A stretch of 64,000 nucleotides of DNA. Source: Mariniradius saccharolyticus AK6. GTDB taxonomy: Bacteria; Bacteroidota; Bacteroidia; Cytophagales; Cyclobacteriaceae. The notes beneath the pieces are model-generated. The model searched no databases. It was not told the origin of the DNA and saw nothing but the letters and a program-made list of their open reading frames with translations. Numbering within the stretch: the first letter of the stretch is position 1; each line of letters opens with the position of its first letter. The stretch is from assembly GCF_000330725.2 (NCBI RefSeq), contig NZ_AMZY02000011.1, positions 205,780 through 269,779 of the forward strand. The letters run 5' to 3'. A program made the position numbers and the translations under genes. Below are positions 54,616 to 63,678 of this stretch, one piece after another.

Positions 54616-54637
54616 GTGCCGGACCTAAGCCCGGCAC
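54616..54637 (-). terminator. Terminator of the fasciclin gene
   Basis: GTGCCGG (54616-54622) and CCGGCAC (54631-54637) form a GC-rich hairpin. On the minus strand it is followed by nine Ts. It lies 14 bp after the stop codon at 54652. Confidence 0.85.
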
Positions 54638-54651
54638 CCATTTGAGGTCAA

Positions 54652-55593
54652 TTATGGTAGCAATACTTTGTTAATTGCGTGGATCACGCCGTTGGTTCCA
54701 TGGATATTCAAAGCTGTAGGGACAAGGCCTGAATCGTTGATTCTCAAGTTGGCGAGGTCAACGGTCAGGTTTTCACCATTAAGTAAAGTCGGCAATGATG
54801 CCCCTTGTCGCAAGTCTTGGGAAAATGCCCTTGCAGGTACGACATGGTACAACAGTACATTGGTCAAGGTCTCCAATGGAATCTCATCGACGGAAGTGAC
54901 GCCAAGTGCGGTGTACAAATCTTGGAATGCTTGGTCAGTTGGTGCAAAAACGGTCAGGTCGTCTTCGATTCCGCCTGTGAACGCATCCACCAAATCAGCC
55001 CTTACCAGTGCAGCGACCAACTGAGTGAACTGAGGCGCCGAGGTAGAAGTTGCTGCTGCTGTTGCAATCTGGGCAATGTTTTGTGTTGGAGGAGTGATGA
55101 CATAATCCAGTACGTGGATGACACCATTGGAAGCGCTGATATCTGTCTGTACCACTTTAGAGGATCCATTGATCCAGATTCCTCCGGTTGGGTCGACGCT
55201 TACATAAAAGGGCAAATTGGCTGCGGTCGTTACTTTTCCTGGAGCGACTGCATTTGATCTTACTTCTGCACCCAATACGTGGTAAGTGAGCACAGTTTCC
55301 AATTGGTCAGAAGCGAGCAAATCATTTGCAGAAAGGTTGTTGTCGGACAAGAAACGCCCAAAAGCGTCATTGGTAGGGGCGAAAACTGTGAAAGGCCCAG
55401 TTCCGCTAAGTGTAGGCACTAAGCCTGCAGTCTGGACAGCAGCAACAAGTGTAGAGAAGTTGTTGTTGGCTGATGCTACATCCACGATATTCGGTTGTGG
55501 GATAGGCTCGTCTTCATTACAAGAACTAAGGCTGAGGGATCCAGCTACTAGGGCTGAGAGGAACATGCTGTTCCAAAGTGCGGTTTTTTTCAT
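54652..55593 (-). CDS. Lipoprotein with two fasciclin domains
   Basis: A 313-residue lipoprotein with lipobox SLSSC near residue 25. Two FAS1 domains follow, each with a FAPTxxAF motif (TVFAPTNDAFGRF and TVFAPTDQAFQDL) and a conserved YHVL/YHVV. Fasciclin domains mediate adhesion to surfaces or polymers. It has its own terminator and lies between EPS genes, so an adhesion role is reasonable but not proven. Confidence 0.93.
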   Translation of the reverse strand: MKKTALWNSMFLSALVAGSLSLSSCNEDEPIPQPNIVDVASANNNFSTLVAAVQTAGLVPTLSGTGPFTVFAPTNDAFGRFLSDNNLSANDLLASDQLETVLTYHVLGAEVRSNAVAPGKVTTAANLPFYVSVDPTGGIWINGSSKVVQTDISASNGVIHVLDYVITPPTQNIAQIATAAATSTSAPQFTQLVAALVRADLVDAFTGGIEDDLTVFAPTDQAFQDLYTALGVTSVDEIPLETLTNVLLYHVVPARAFSQDLRQGASLPTLLNGENLTVDLANLRINDSGLVPTALNIHGTNGVIHAINKVLLP

Positions 55594-55806
55594 AATTATT
55601 GTTGGTTTAGATGAACAAGAAACACCCTAACAACAGACTGATTATGAAATGGTTAGTCTATTCGAGAAGAAATGTTTAAATATGTAAACAAACGACTTGA
55701 ATTTGTGTCTGATTCACCATGAGTTTCGTTTTCGTTGAAAATTAACTCCCCCTCCCTATTTTTTGTCAAATCCTCGTAGTTTTATCCCTTCGATTTGAGC
55801 ATACCT

Positions 55807-56808
55807 ATGAATAAATCCTCTTATTTGCTGATTCCAGTATTCTTGCTTGCCTTGTTTTCCTGTAAAAAAGAAGATCCGGGCTGCATCATGGATGAGGAAA
55901 TTCTTTCCAAACCGCTGGACCTGAAAATAGAGCGGTTGGAGGATGAGTTTTTTCAGGCAAAAACCGCCTCGGATTTTCTTTTTTTGCTTGAAAAACACCC
56001 TGAGTTTGCAGAGAGTTATCTGTCGGTCTCAAGCTATCCCAATAAGGATAGCCTGGCGGAAGAGCTGGTCGAAATCCATCGCGACACCTTGCTGCAGGAA
56101 CTTTATCAGGAAGTGAAGATCAATTTTGCCGAGATCGACTCCTTGGAAACGGAGCTCAAGCAGGCATTTCAGTATATCCAATTCTATTTCCCTGAGTTCA
56201 AGGTGCCCAAGGTCTACACATTCGTGAGCGGCTTTGGTTCGGATATCTATCTGGACAAAGATATACTTGTGATCGGCCTGGATTATTTTTTGCCAATCAC
56301 CCATAGGTTTCAGCCGCCCGATTTGCCACAATACATTACCGAACGCTACCAAAAACCCTATATCGTGCCGATGGTGGTGACGGCGATTTCAGCAGCCTTT
56401 AACAAAACGGATTTGGCACAAAACAACCTATTGGCGGAGGTGATCTACTATGGCAAATCCTATCATTTTACAAAAGCGATATTGCCCTGTACTTCCGACG
56501 AATACATCATCGGCTACACGATGGACCAAATCAGGGCTTGCTTCGACAACGAGGAGTTGATTTGGTCCCATTTCGTTGAGAACGATCTGCTGTTTGAGAC
56601 CAATCCTTTTGTGATCAGAAAGTATACCGGCGAGGCGCCCGCTACCGACGAAATCAGTCCCGATGCACCCGGTCGCCTGGGGAGATGGTTGGGCTGGAAC
56701 ATCGTGGATGATTACGTTTTCAACCAAAATGTAGGTCTCAAGGAATTGATGGAGGAAACGGATACCGAAAAAATCTTCAAGCTGTCAGGATATAAGCCTC
56801 GTCGCTAG
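55807..56808 (+). CDS. gldB: Gliding motility lipoprotein GldB
   Basis: A 333-residue lipoprotein. The ATG at 55807 gives a signal peptide with lipobox ALFSC; an in-frame TTG 4 codons upstream is less likely. The GldB-type pattern includes YFPEFKVPKVYTFVSGFGSD near residue 135 and KDILVIGLDYFLP near 160. GldB is needed for gliding in Flavobacterium. Its 3' end overlaps that of the convergent glycosyltransferase gene by 32 bp. Confidence 0.88.
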   Translation: MNKSSYLLIPVFLLALFSCKKEDPGCIMDEEILSKPLDLKIERLEDEFFQAKTASDFLFLLEKHPEFAESYLSVSSYPNKDSLAEELVEIHRDTLLQELYQEVKINFAEIDSLETELKQAFQYIQFYFPEFKVPKVYTFVSGFGSDIYLDKDILVIGLDYFLPITHRFQPPDLPQYITERYQKPYIVPMVVTAISAAFNKTDLAQNNLLAEVIYYGKSYHFTKAILPCTSDEYIIGYTMDQIRACFDNEELIWSHFVENDLLFETNPFVIRKYTGEAPATDEISPDAPGRLGRWLGWNIVDDYVFNQNVGLKELMEETDTEKIFKLSGYKPRR

Positions 56809-58003
56809 TGGATTTGCCAAATCGCTCGGGATAGAGTACCGCCAGAAGTTTTTGCACAGCAATCTTATGGGAAAAATATTTCTCTGCCAGTTCCCTTGCG
56901 TTTTTTTGATATTGGGCCAAAAGCCTTGGGTTTTCCGAAATCGCCTTTAACTTTTCAAATGATTCCTCTGGCGCGGAGGGATTGAAGTAAATGCCCAGGT
57001 TGTGGTTTTTTACCATTTGGTACACCCAGCCTTTGTGGTTGACCAGGACGGATTTGCCCGCGGCGATCGCATCAAAAAACTTGTTGGGGCTGTTGGTTTT
57101 CAGCACAGGGAGGTGCGCAAAGGAAACAAATGCCATATCAGCTACTGAAAGCAAATCCCGGACTTTCTCCTTATTGCCAAAGGGCAGGATGGTGAAATTC
57201 TTCAACTTTTTGATTTTGACTTTGTCTTGGAGACTTTTCAGTCCCGTGCCTTTTCCCATGACGACAAATTGGTAATCCAATCCTTCACTCGCCGCCATTT
57301 CAGCCAACATCAACAGCTCATCGACTGCATTTACTTTTCCAATTGCCCCGGCATAGGCAATGGTAAATGCCGAGTTCAATCCTAAGGAATGGAGGGTGGT
57401 CTCGCTTTTCTTCGCCGTCGTTTGGAAGAAATCCGTATCAGCGAAGTTTGGAATGATGGAAACCTGCGAATCCGGACTCTTTTCACGGATCGATTCAGCA
57501 ATTCCGGGCGAAAGCGCCACGATCTTCAATGCGTGACGGTAGATTTTTTTTTCAAATCGAAAGAGCAGTTTTTTCAGGATCGGACTTTGGATTACACCGA
57601 CCTGGATAGGTGCATCCGGCCAAAGGTCGCGCACCTCGAAGATATAAGGGAGCGCCAAATTCCGCTTTGCCCATAGCCCAATCCAACCCGTAGTAAGGGG
57701 TGTCGAACTGATGTAGAGGAAATCAGGACGCGGCAATTTTTTGATCAAGTTTTTCGCTTTCCATGCAAACAGCCAAAAGGAGAAGACTCTTTTCAGAAAA
57801 CCATACTCTTGCTGGTAGCTTACCGGGAGATAATGCACCCTGATGCCATCTATGATTTTGAAATCGTAATAGTTTTCGGCATGTGCCGTCAACATATCTA
57901 CCTCTACACCTGCAGCAGCCAAGCCTTTGGCGAGATAATAGGAGCGCGTCCCACCGCCCTGCGAAGGTGTCACAAAATATTGGTGAACGTAGATAATTCT
58001 CAT
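56777..58003 (-). CDS. Glycosyltransferase family 4
   Basis: A 408-residue GT-B fold enzyme. The start at 58003 (MRIIYVHQYFVTPSQGGGTR) removes 15 unrelated residues of a longer opening and gives a 4-bp overlap with the asparagine synthase gene (ATGA). The N-terminal G-G-G-x-R-S-Y loop, FEVRDLWPD and AIAYAGAIGK-like TIAYAGAIGKVN fit WbuB-type transferases. The overlap shows cotranslation with the upstream amidotransferase. Confidence 0.92.
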   Translation of the reverse strand: MRIIYVHQYFVTPSQGGGTRSYYLAKGLAAAGVEVDMLTAHAENYYDFKIIDGIRVHYLPVSYQQEYGFLKRVFSFWLFAWKAKNLIKKLPRPDFLYISSTPLTTGWIGLWAKRNLALPYIFEVRDLWPDAPIQVGVIQSPILKKLLFRFEKKIYRHALKIVALSPGIAESIREKSPDSQVSIIPNFADTDFFQTTAKKSETTLHSLGLNSAFTIAYAGAIGKVNAVDELLMLAEMAASEGLDYQFVVMGKGTGLKSLQDKVKIKKLKNFTILPFGNKEKVRDLLSVADMAFVSFAHLPVLKTNSPNKFFDAIAAGKSVLVNHKGWVYQMVKNHNLGIYFNPSAPEESFEKLKAISENPRLLAQYQKNARELAEKYFSHKIAVQKLLAVLYPERFGKSTSDEAYILTA

Positions 58004-59781
58004 TTCGGATGCTTCTGTAGCCAAGTGGCCAGTACAAACCAATTCCAAATCAGGAGGATATTGGTTTCGATCAATGATTCTGGCTTCCGCATCAAGGTAC
58101 GTATTTCGGAGTTAAATTGATTTCCCCAAGTTGATTCCATCTCACTTATTGGGCGAAAAATAAACTGCCGAAAATCCCCATCGTCCATCCATTCCTTTAT
58201 CGGCATTCCAAAGCCAAGTTTTTTCCTTTTGGAGATGGCTTCCAAGCCACGGGCATTCAGCATGGCTTTAAGGTTTTTCTTGCCCATGTTTTTTCTAAGT
58301 TCTTGTTCTGAAAGCCCGTTCGCGTAAGCAATCAAATTCCAATCCAAGTAGGGTGCTCTCCCTTCGATGCCATGGGCCATACAGGCATTATCGTGGATTT
58401 TGAGAATGTCATTGACCAGGTAAAACTGGCGATCAAAACCCAAAGCCCGCTTCAAATCGCCATGTTGTTCTGGAAAATACTTCGCAAACTCTCCTAAATA
58501 TTCCTTGGGAATCGGACGGAGGGCTGCCATTTGAATAAAGGTGTCTGCGGGGGATTTTTCGAGCGAGGCTGAGAATTTTTGCGCTGCCTTCATGCCAAGG
58601 GTTCCCAAAATCCTGCCACCAAGGGCCGTTAAGGTCGGATTTTTCAGGTATTGAAGGAACGCCTTGTGCCTGTTGTAACCGCCAAAAAGCTCGTCTGCAC
58701 CAGCCCCGGAAATCAGCACATTGACTTCCGAATGGATTTTCTTTGCGATATACCAAGTCAGAAATCCAGCTCCGTCTCCGACAGGTTGGTCTATGGACAG
58801 CACATACTCCTGCCAATTGGACATCAATATTTCCTTTGTGACTCGGATACCTTCGAACTGGCTCGGATACCGCTCGCAGAGTAATTGGGCATATTTGTAA
58901 TCCGAGAAATCATTGGTGAGATTTTCCTCAAAATGCACGGTGAAAGTCGGCAATTTGGTCCCCGTTTGTTCGTACCAAAGCGCATAGATGAGGCTACTAT
59001 CTACTCCGCCACTGAGGACCATTCCGGCTTGCCGGTCAGATTGGAAACTGCGCAGGATGGATTTGCGGAGTTCAGATTCCCAATTTGAAGCCTCGTTGGA
59101 AAATGACTCTGGAAAATCGAAGCTTGCCTGCCGTAGAAGGTTTCCTTCAAAATCCAAAACCAGCACCTCACCTGGCAGCATTTGTCTGACATTTTCGAAA
59201 AAACTTGAATCAGGCCAAGAAAAGCGGTAGTAGCTGTAAGGTAGAAACTGGTTTGTATCGATTTCTGGTTGGGATTCCAATCCGGCTAAAACGCCCCTCG
59301 ATTCAGAGGAAAATACCCAGTCTTTTCCTTCCTTGAAATAATGCAAGGGTTTTTGTCCGGTAGGGTCTCTGGCGATAAGGATTTCCCCTTTTTCCAAATC
59401 AACAAAAACCAGCGAAAACATTCCATTTAGTCTTTCGAGACCTTTTTCTCCATGGACCTTTAGCCAATTAAACAGGACTTCCGTATCGGATTGGGTTTGG
59501 AAGCTATATCCTGCTTTGATCAATTGCTCCCGTAACTCGAGGTAGTTGTAGATAGCACCGTTCCATGTCAGGATAAATCTGCCGTCGACAGACTTCATCG
59601 GCAGAGAGGCTTTTTCGAAGAGGTCCAGGATCTTCAGTCTGTTGGCGCCAACCCAAATGTTGCCTCCGATCTGTTCAAATCCGCTTTGATCAGGGCCACG
59701 GTGATGGCTAGCGGCCAGCATTTTCTGGATGCGGCTTTTTCCCGAGGGTTTGGAATCCAAGATCAAGTGAATGCCGCACAT
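58000..59781 (-). CDS. Asparagine synthase, glutamine-hydrolysing type
   Basis: A 593-residue protein. The start at 59781 exposes the N-terminal nucleophile in MCGIHLI; the longer opening would hide it. The glutaminase domain has SHHRGPDQSG. The synthase domain has the PP-loop LSGGVDSS near residue 257 and GAGADELFGGYNRHK. In glycan gene clusters such proteins often amidate sugars or uronic acids rather than make asparagine. The 4-bp overlap with the GT4 gene favours that reading. Confidence 0.92.
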   Translation of the reverse strand: MCGIHLILDSKPSGKSRIQKMLAASHHRGPDQSGFEQIGGNIWVGANRLKILDLFEKASLPMKSVDGRFILTWNGAIYNYLELREQLIKAGYSFQTQSDTEVLFNWLKVHGEKGLERLNGMFSLVFVDLEKGEILIARDPTGQKPLHYFKEGKDWVFSSESRGVLAGLESQPEIDTNQFLPYSYYRFSWPDSSFFENVRQMLPGEVLVLDFEGNLLRQASFDFPESFSNEASNWESELRKSILRSFQSDRQAGMVLSGGVDSSLIYALWYEQTGTKLPTFTVHFEENLTNDFSDYKYAQLLCERYPSQFEGIRVTKEILMSNWQEYVLSIDQPVGDGAGFLTWYIAKKIHSEVNVLISGAGADELFGGYNRHKAFLQYLKNPTLTALGGRILGTLGMKAAQKFSASLEKSPADTFIQMAALRPIPKEYLGEFAKYFPEQHGDLKRALGFDRQFYLVNDILKIHDNACMAHGIEGRAPYLDWNLIAYANGLSEQELRKNMGKKNLKAMLNARGLEAISKRKKLGFGMPIKEWMDDGDFRQFIFRPISEMESTWGNQFNSEIRTLMRKPESLIETNILLIWNWFVLATWLQKHPK

Positions 59782-59786
59782 ACAAG

Positions 59787-60473
59787 CTAGGATTTGGCTT
59801 CGGCAATGGTGTCTCCAGCACCTAAAACCGAGGCGTGGTTTTTCTCGAAATACCTGCAAAGACTTTTGATGCCACATTCCGGGCATTTTGGATTTCTCGC
59901 TACGCAAACATACCGTCCGTGCAGAATCAGCCAATGGTGCGCGATGTGCACATGCTTTTTGGGAATGTGTTTGATCAACTGTTTTTCGACCTCGAGGGGC
60001 GTTTTGGCATTTTGGTTGACCAAACCTAGCCGCTTGGAAACGCGGAAGACATGGGTATCGACAGCCATATTGGGTTGATTCCATACGACTGAAGTGATGA
60101 CATTCGCAGTTTTTCGACCCACACCGGGAAGCTTGACCAATTCCTCTACCGTGGAGGGTACCTCACCGTTGAAGTTTTCGACCAGCATTTTTCCCAATCC
60201 CAGGAGGTGTTTGGTCTTGTTGTTGGGGTAGGAGATGCTTTTAATGTAGGGAAAAAGCTCGTCAAAATTTGAGGCCGCCAAATGTGCTGGCGTGGGAAAA
60301 TCCCTGAAGATAGCTGGCGTGCTCATGTTGACCCGCTTGTCGGTACATTGTGCGGAGAGAACGACCGCCACAAGCAGTTGGAAGGGGTTTTCGAAAACCA
60401 GTTCCGTTTCTGCCACAGGCATATGCGTGCTGAAATAATCGATCAAAGCTTGGTAGCGTTCCTTCCTGAGCAT
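59787..60473 (-). CDS. nth: Endonuclease III
   Basis: A 228-residue DNA glycosylase. Helix-hairpin-helix LPGVGRKTANVI holds the catalytic Lys, and VDTHVFRVSKRLGL holds the catalytic Asp. The [4Fe-4S] cluster pattern C-x6-C-x2-C-x5-C reads CVARNPKCPECGIKSLC. It removes oxidised pyrimidines. It lies 5 bp before the asparagine synthase gene, a probable cotranscription without clear functional link. Confidence 0.96.
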   Translation of the reverse strand: MLRKERYQALIDYFSTHMPVAETELVFENPFQLLVAVVLSAQCTDKRVNMSTPAIFRDFPTPAHLAASNFDELFPYIKSISYPNNKTKHLLGLGKMLVENFNGEVPSTVEELVKLPGVGRKTANVITSVVWNQPNMAVDTHVFRVSKRLGLVNQNAKTPLEVEKQLIKHIPKKHVHIAHHWLILHGRYVCVARNPKCPECGIKSLCRYFEKNHASVLGAGDTIAEAKS

Positions 60474-60564
60474 CGCGGTTACTTTTTGAGATTGGTGTTT
60501 TTACTGATTCAATAATAACAAGCTTTGCTTACTTTCGTTGTTGATTGGTAAAATTTAAATCCAT

Positions 60565-61443
60565 ATGAAAGTACTGAGTTTCTTTAGGTATGCATTGGCT
60601 TTGGTCATTTTTAGTACTTTGGTTTTTTCATGCTCGGATCCCGAGCCGCCAGTACAGGAGGGTTTGGATCCTGCAAAGGCGCATACAGAAGTCGATTTGT
60701 CATATGGTACCGACCTTAGGCAAGTGATGGATGTTTACCTTCCCGCCAACCGGGACAAATCCCGCACAAAAGTTTTTGTATGGATTCATGGCGGTGGTTG
60801 GATTGATGGGGACAAAAGCGAACTGCAAGCTTTCAAGCCATGGCTGGAAGAAGCCCAAGACGATTATGCCTACATCGGGATCAATTATCGGCTGTTCAAT
60901 CTGCTTGGGAATGCCAATCGGTTTCCGACGCAGGAAGAAGATGTGAAAAGTGCCTTGGCATTTATCAAGTCAAAGTTGGAGGAATGGGATTTATCCGAAA
61001 ACTTGGTCTTGGCGGGTGCAAGTGCGGGCGGGCATTTGACTTTGCTGCACAGTTACAAAAACAACAATGACGGATTTGTCAAAGCCGCTGTGGCCTTTTT
61101 TCCGCCTACGGAATTGAGGAGTTTTCATGGGAACAGTCCGCTGAATAAACTTTTGCTCGAAAACCTGCTTGGCGGAACGCCCGAAAGCGTCCCTTTGGCG
61201 TATTCCAATTCCAGTCCCTTGGTGTTTGTGAAAGAAGGAAGTGTCCCAACGGTTTTTTTCCATGGAGATGCTGATACGGTAGTACCGATAGCGCAAAGTA
61301 AAATCCTTGAAACAAGGCTGGTTGCCAACAATGTGCCGCACCTGAAAGAATACTTGCCAGGGCAGGGACACGGATTTGACGAGGCGACCTATAAGAGATT
61401 GATTGGCTTGACGGAGGATTTTCTGAACGGGGTGTTGCCCTAA
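60565..61443 (+). CDS. Alpha/beta hydrolase lipoprotein
   Basis: A 292-residue lipoprotein with lipobox TLVFSC. The esterase-type oxyanion motif HGGGW lies near residue 75, the nucleophile in AGASAGGH near 153, Asp in HGDADTVVP near 233 and His in GQGHGFDE near 268. It fits carboxylesterase/BD-FAE-like hydrolases. The substrate is unknown. It stands alone, followed by a bidirectional-looking hairpin. Confidence 0.9.
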   Translation: MKVLSFFRYALALVIFSTLVFSCSDPEPPVQEGLDPAKAHTEVDLSYGTDLRQVMDVYLPANRDKSRTKVFVWIHGGGWIDGDKSELQAFKPWLEEAQDDYAYIGINYRLFNLLGNANRFPTQEEDVKSALAFIKSKLEEWDLSENLVLAGASAGGHLTLLHSYKNNNDGFVKAAVAFFPPTELRSFHGNSPLNKLLLENLLGGTPESVPLAYSNSSPLVFVKEGSVPTVFFHGDADTVVPIAQSKILETRLVANNVPHLKEYLPGQGHGFDEATYKRLIGLTEDFLNGVLP

Positions 61444-61451
61444 AATCAAAA

Positions 61452-61479
61452 AACCTGAAAGCCAGTCGACTTTCAGGTT
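61452..61479 (-). terminator. Terminator between the hydrolase and sigma-factor genes
   Basis: AACCTGAAAG (61452-61461) and CTTTCAGGTT (61470-61479) form a perfect 10-bp stem. On the minus strand it is followed by TTTTGATTTTA, so it ends the sigma-factor operon; on the plus strand no T run follows. Confidence 0.75.
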
Positions 61480-61501
61480 ACCTTGTTGAAGTTTGAATGA
61501 T

Positions 61502-61735
61502 TCAAACTTTTTCGAGTCCCGTAGATTTGGCATTCCAAAGGATGCCCTTTACTACTTTTTCGGAAGGTGTTAGGACGAGTTGGTTCAATTGGTCCAGCGT
61601 GCTCAGCATATCCAGATACTCTTGCATCAATACGTCATCGTAGTGCAAGGCCTGCACGACCAACTCGTTTTCACCCTCGCTCATTTCCTGATAGATGTAT
61701 CTTAACAGGTCATTTGGGGTAAAAGATTTTGTCAT
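61502..61735 (-). CDS. Small protein coupled to the ECF sigma factor (77 aa)
   Basis: Starts MTKSFTPNDLLRYIYQEMSE (an ATG three codons upstream is also possible). It is acidic and helical, without a membrane segment. It overlaps the end of the sigma-factor gene by 26 bp and is therefore translated from the same message. Its place suggests a regulator of the sigma factor, though it lacks a recognised anti-sigma domain and a zinc motif. Similar short partners occur in Bacteroidota. Confidence 0.75.
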   Translation of the reverse strand: MTKSFTPNDLLRYIYQEMSEGENELVVQALHYDDVLMQEYLDMLSTLDQLNQLVLTPSEKVVKGILWNAKSTGLEKV

Positions 61736-62312
61736 AGGCAACATTTAATTGTTTCAACTTTTTACGCATGTTTATCAAAGCGTACCGCATTCTTCCCAGC
61801 GCAGTATTGATGCTGACGCCGGTCTGTTCGGCAATCTCCTGAAAACTCAAATCCATGTAATGCCGCATGATGAGCACTTGCTTTTGGGATTCGGGCAGTT
61901 CATCGATCAGCTTCCTGACCAATTCCACAGTATCCTCTTTCACGCGTGCATCTTCGATGCTTTCCTCGGCAAACTTGAGGGTGTTGAATACATTGGACCC
62001 GTCTTCCATGATGATGGTCGGATACCTTTTGCTCCTTCGGAAATGGTCGATGGCTAAATTGTGCGCTATGCGCATCAACCATGGCTGAAATTTTCCCTCT
62101 TCGTTGTAGCCGTCGGCGGTTAGGGTGTGCACTACCTTTACAAACACATCCTGTAATAAATCCTCCGCAATCGCTTGGTCTTTTACTATCAGGTAAATCG
62201 TGGTGTAAACCCTTGACTTGTACTTTTCTACTAGCTTTTCAAATGCTGCCTCACTTCCACTTCGGTAAGATGCGATCAGTTCGGCATCGGTAGGATTAAC
62301 CCTATTGCTCAT
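61710..62312 (-). CDS. ECF-type RNA polymerase sigma factor
   Basis: A 200-residue sigma factor. Region 2 reads AEDLLQDVFVKVVHTL and FQPWLMRIAHNLAIDHFRR near residues 50-95; region 4 reads LPESQKQVLIMRHYMDLSFQEIAEQTGVS near 140-168. Between them lies a short linker. It directs transcription of an unknown regulon. The small gene downstream overlaps it. Confidence 0.93.
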   Translation of the reverse strand: MSNRVNPTDAELIASYRSGSEAAFEKLVEKYKSRVYTTIYLIVKDQAIAEDLLQDVFVKVVHTLTADGYNEEGKFQPWLMRIAHNLAIDHFRRSKRYPTIIMEDGSNVFNTLKFAEESIEDARVKEDTVELVRKLIDELPESQKQVLIMRHYMDLSFQEIAEQTGVSINTALGRMRYALINMRKKLKQLNVAYDKIFYPK

Positions 62313-62707
62313 ACAAATTGACTTTAAAATAACGTAGAGGTTCAGGCCATAGTATATGATTAGGGTGAAACAATTAAAGAATTTAAATCAAATGTAAAAA
62401 TTCAACATATTCGACGCAATAGCTTATGAATTTTTTTGTTAAAAAATCTTAATAAATAAAGAAATTAAAGTATGAATTGCACTTTACTAGTAAAAACATG
62501 AAATTTTATTTGGACGAAGTGCAAATATGGAGATGAAAAAGATTCTTCAGATGATCCTAAAACGCTTATACTGGCACTTATTGTATCGGGTTGTGGGAAT
62601 TTTTCGAATAAATCGACATTCGAATGCTTACAACAAGAAATTTGCCAAAAATCGGGTGATGTGCTTTTTCGAATTTTATTAACTTGGACGCTCAATATCA
62701 CAAAAAA
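62313..62707. promoter_or_regulatory. AT-rich divergent promoter region
   Basis: This 395-bp gap separates the sigma-factor gene from the DUF3127 gene and is very A/T-rich. TAACTTGG about 18 bp before the start at 62708 matches the TAnnTTTG -7 box at seven of eight positions. No gene or strong hairpin was recognised; an open minus-strand frame across it (62465-62749) overlaps the next gene and is rejected. Confidence 0.4.
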
Positions 62708-63061
62708 ATGGAAATAAGCGGAAAGATCGTCCAAATTTTGCAGGAACAAGGTGGGACATCCTCAAGAGGAAACTGGAGAAAAAGGGAATATATCATTGAA
62801 ACAGGCGGAAACTACCCCAAAAAAGTCTGTATGGTCGCATGGGGAGATGATATCGACCAATTTAACCTTCAAATGGGAGAACAGGTCACTGCCTCTATCA
62901 ACCTAGAAAGCCGTGAATACAATGGCCGCTGGTATACCGATGTAAAAGTATGGAAAGTTGACCGCGGCAATACCCAAAAGCAGGAATCCCGTAAGCAGGA
63001 ACAGGTTCCTGACGTGACGACATTCTCCGATGACAGTTCGGATGATATGTTGCCGTTTTGA
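62708..63061 (+). CDS. DUF3127 protein with SSB-like acidic C-terminal tip
   Basis: A 117-residue protein. The ATG at 62708 (MEISGKIVQILQEQ) is the family start. The OB-fold-like body reads YPKKVCMVAWGDDIDQF and YTDVKVWKVD. A Gln/Lys-rich linker leads to a tail ending SSDDMLPF, close to the DDxxPF tip of single-strand DNA-binding proteins. Family members are common in Bacteroidota and of unknown function; the tip suggests contact with DNA-repair or replication partners. Confidence 0.9.
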   Translation: MEISGKIVQILQEQGGTSSRGNWRKREYIIETGGNYPKKVCMVAWGDDIDQFNLQMGEQVTASINLESREYNGRWYTDVKVWKVDRGNTQKQESRKQEQVPDVTTFSDDSSDDMLPF

Positions 63062-63222
63062 TGGCAATTCACTTTCCATCATTTTACCAAAGCCAATCGA
63101 ATCAGTGCCATCAACGGGAGGATTTTTCTAACCTGTGAGGTCAGGATTTGTGTAGCAAGGCATCGTGATTTCAAAGGAAAAAGTAGGAAACACAGGATTT
63201 CGACAACAAAGATATCAAGCCT

Positions 63223-63678
63223 ATGTGGGAGGATGACAACGATAGCGAATGGGATGAGAGCGATGAAGAGGAATTCCAACGCATGAAGCGGAATCGCTTC
63301 CAACATCCGCTGATGCAGAAAGCCCTCGAGATCATCAAGCTGACCCAAGCAATTGTCGGTTCACTGGATGAGGCACGGACTGAGCTTTACGGTGGGCAAA
63401 TGATGGAAAGCGCCATGATTTTGGCATCCAAATTTTCAGGCGCGGAAGCTATGGAAAATTACGTCCATAAAATGGAAAATGCCGTCCAGATGAAACTCCA
63501 TGCCCGAAGTCTCTCATCGATGAGTTACCAACTCGCCTTGGAAGGCACACATGCCGAGGAACATCTGCAACTCCTTCGCGATGGGATAGAAGATTTCCGA
63601 AAGCTTTTTGTCACATGGGTGAAGGGATTTGACAAAAGCAAGCGGGAGGACGACGGCTGGGGTGTATTTATGGACTAG
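63223..63678 (+). CDS. Conserved hypothetical protein (151 aa)
   Basis: A soluble, mostly helical protein with an acidic N terminus (MWEDDNDSEWDESDEEEF) and the block HPLMQKALEIIKLTQAIVGSL. I recall it as a Bacteroidota-conserved protein without assigned role. Its stop codon overlaps that of the small convergent gene in the palindrome CTAG at 63675-63678. Confidence 0.8.
   Translation: MWEDDNDSEWDESDEEEFQRMKRNRFQHPLMQKALEIIKLTQAIVGSLDEARTELYGGQMMESAMILASKFSGAEAMENYVHKMENAVQMKLHARSLSSMSYQLALEGTHAEEHLQLLRDGIEDFRKLFVTWVKGFDKSKREDDGWGVFMD

Noticed and set aside
62465..62749. 94-codon minus-strand frame in the sigma/DUF3127 gap
   Set aside because: It overlaps the DUF3127 start, has low-complexity composition and no recognised family.
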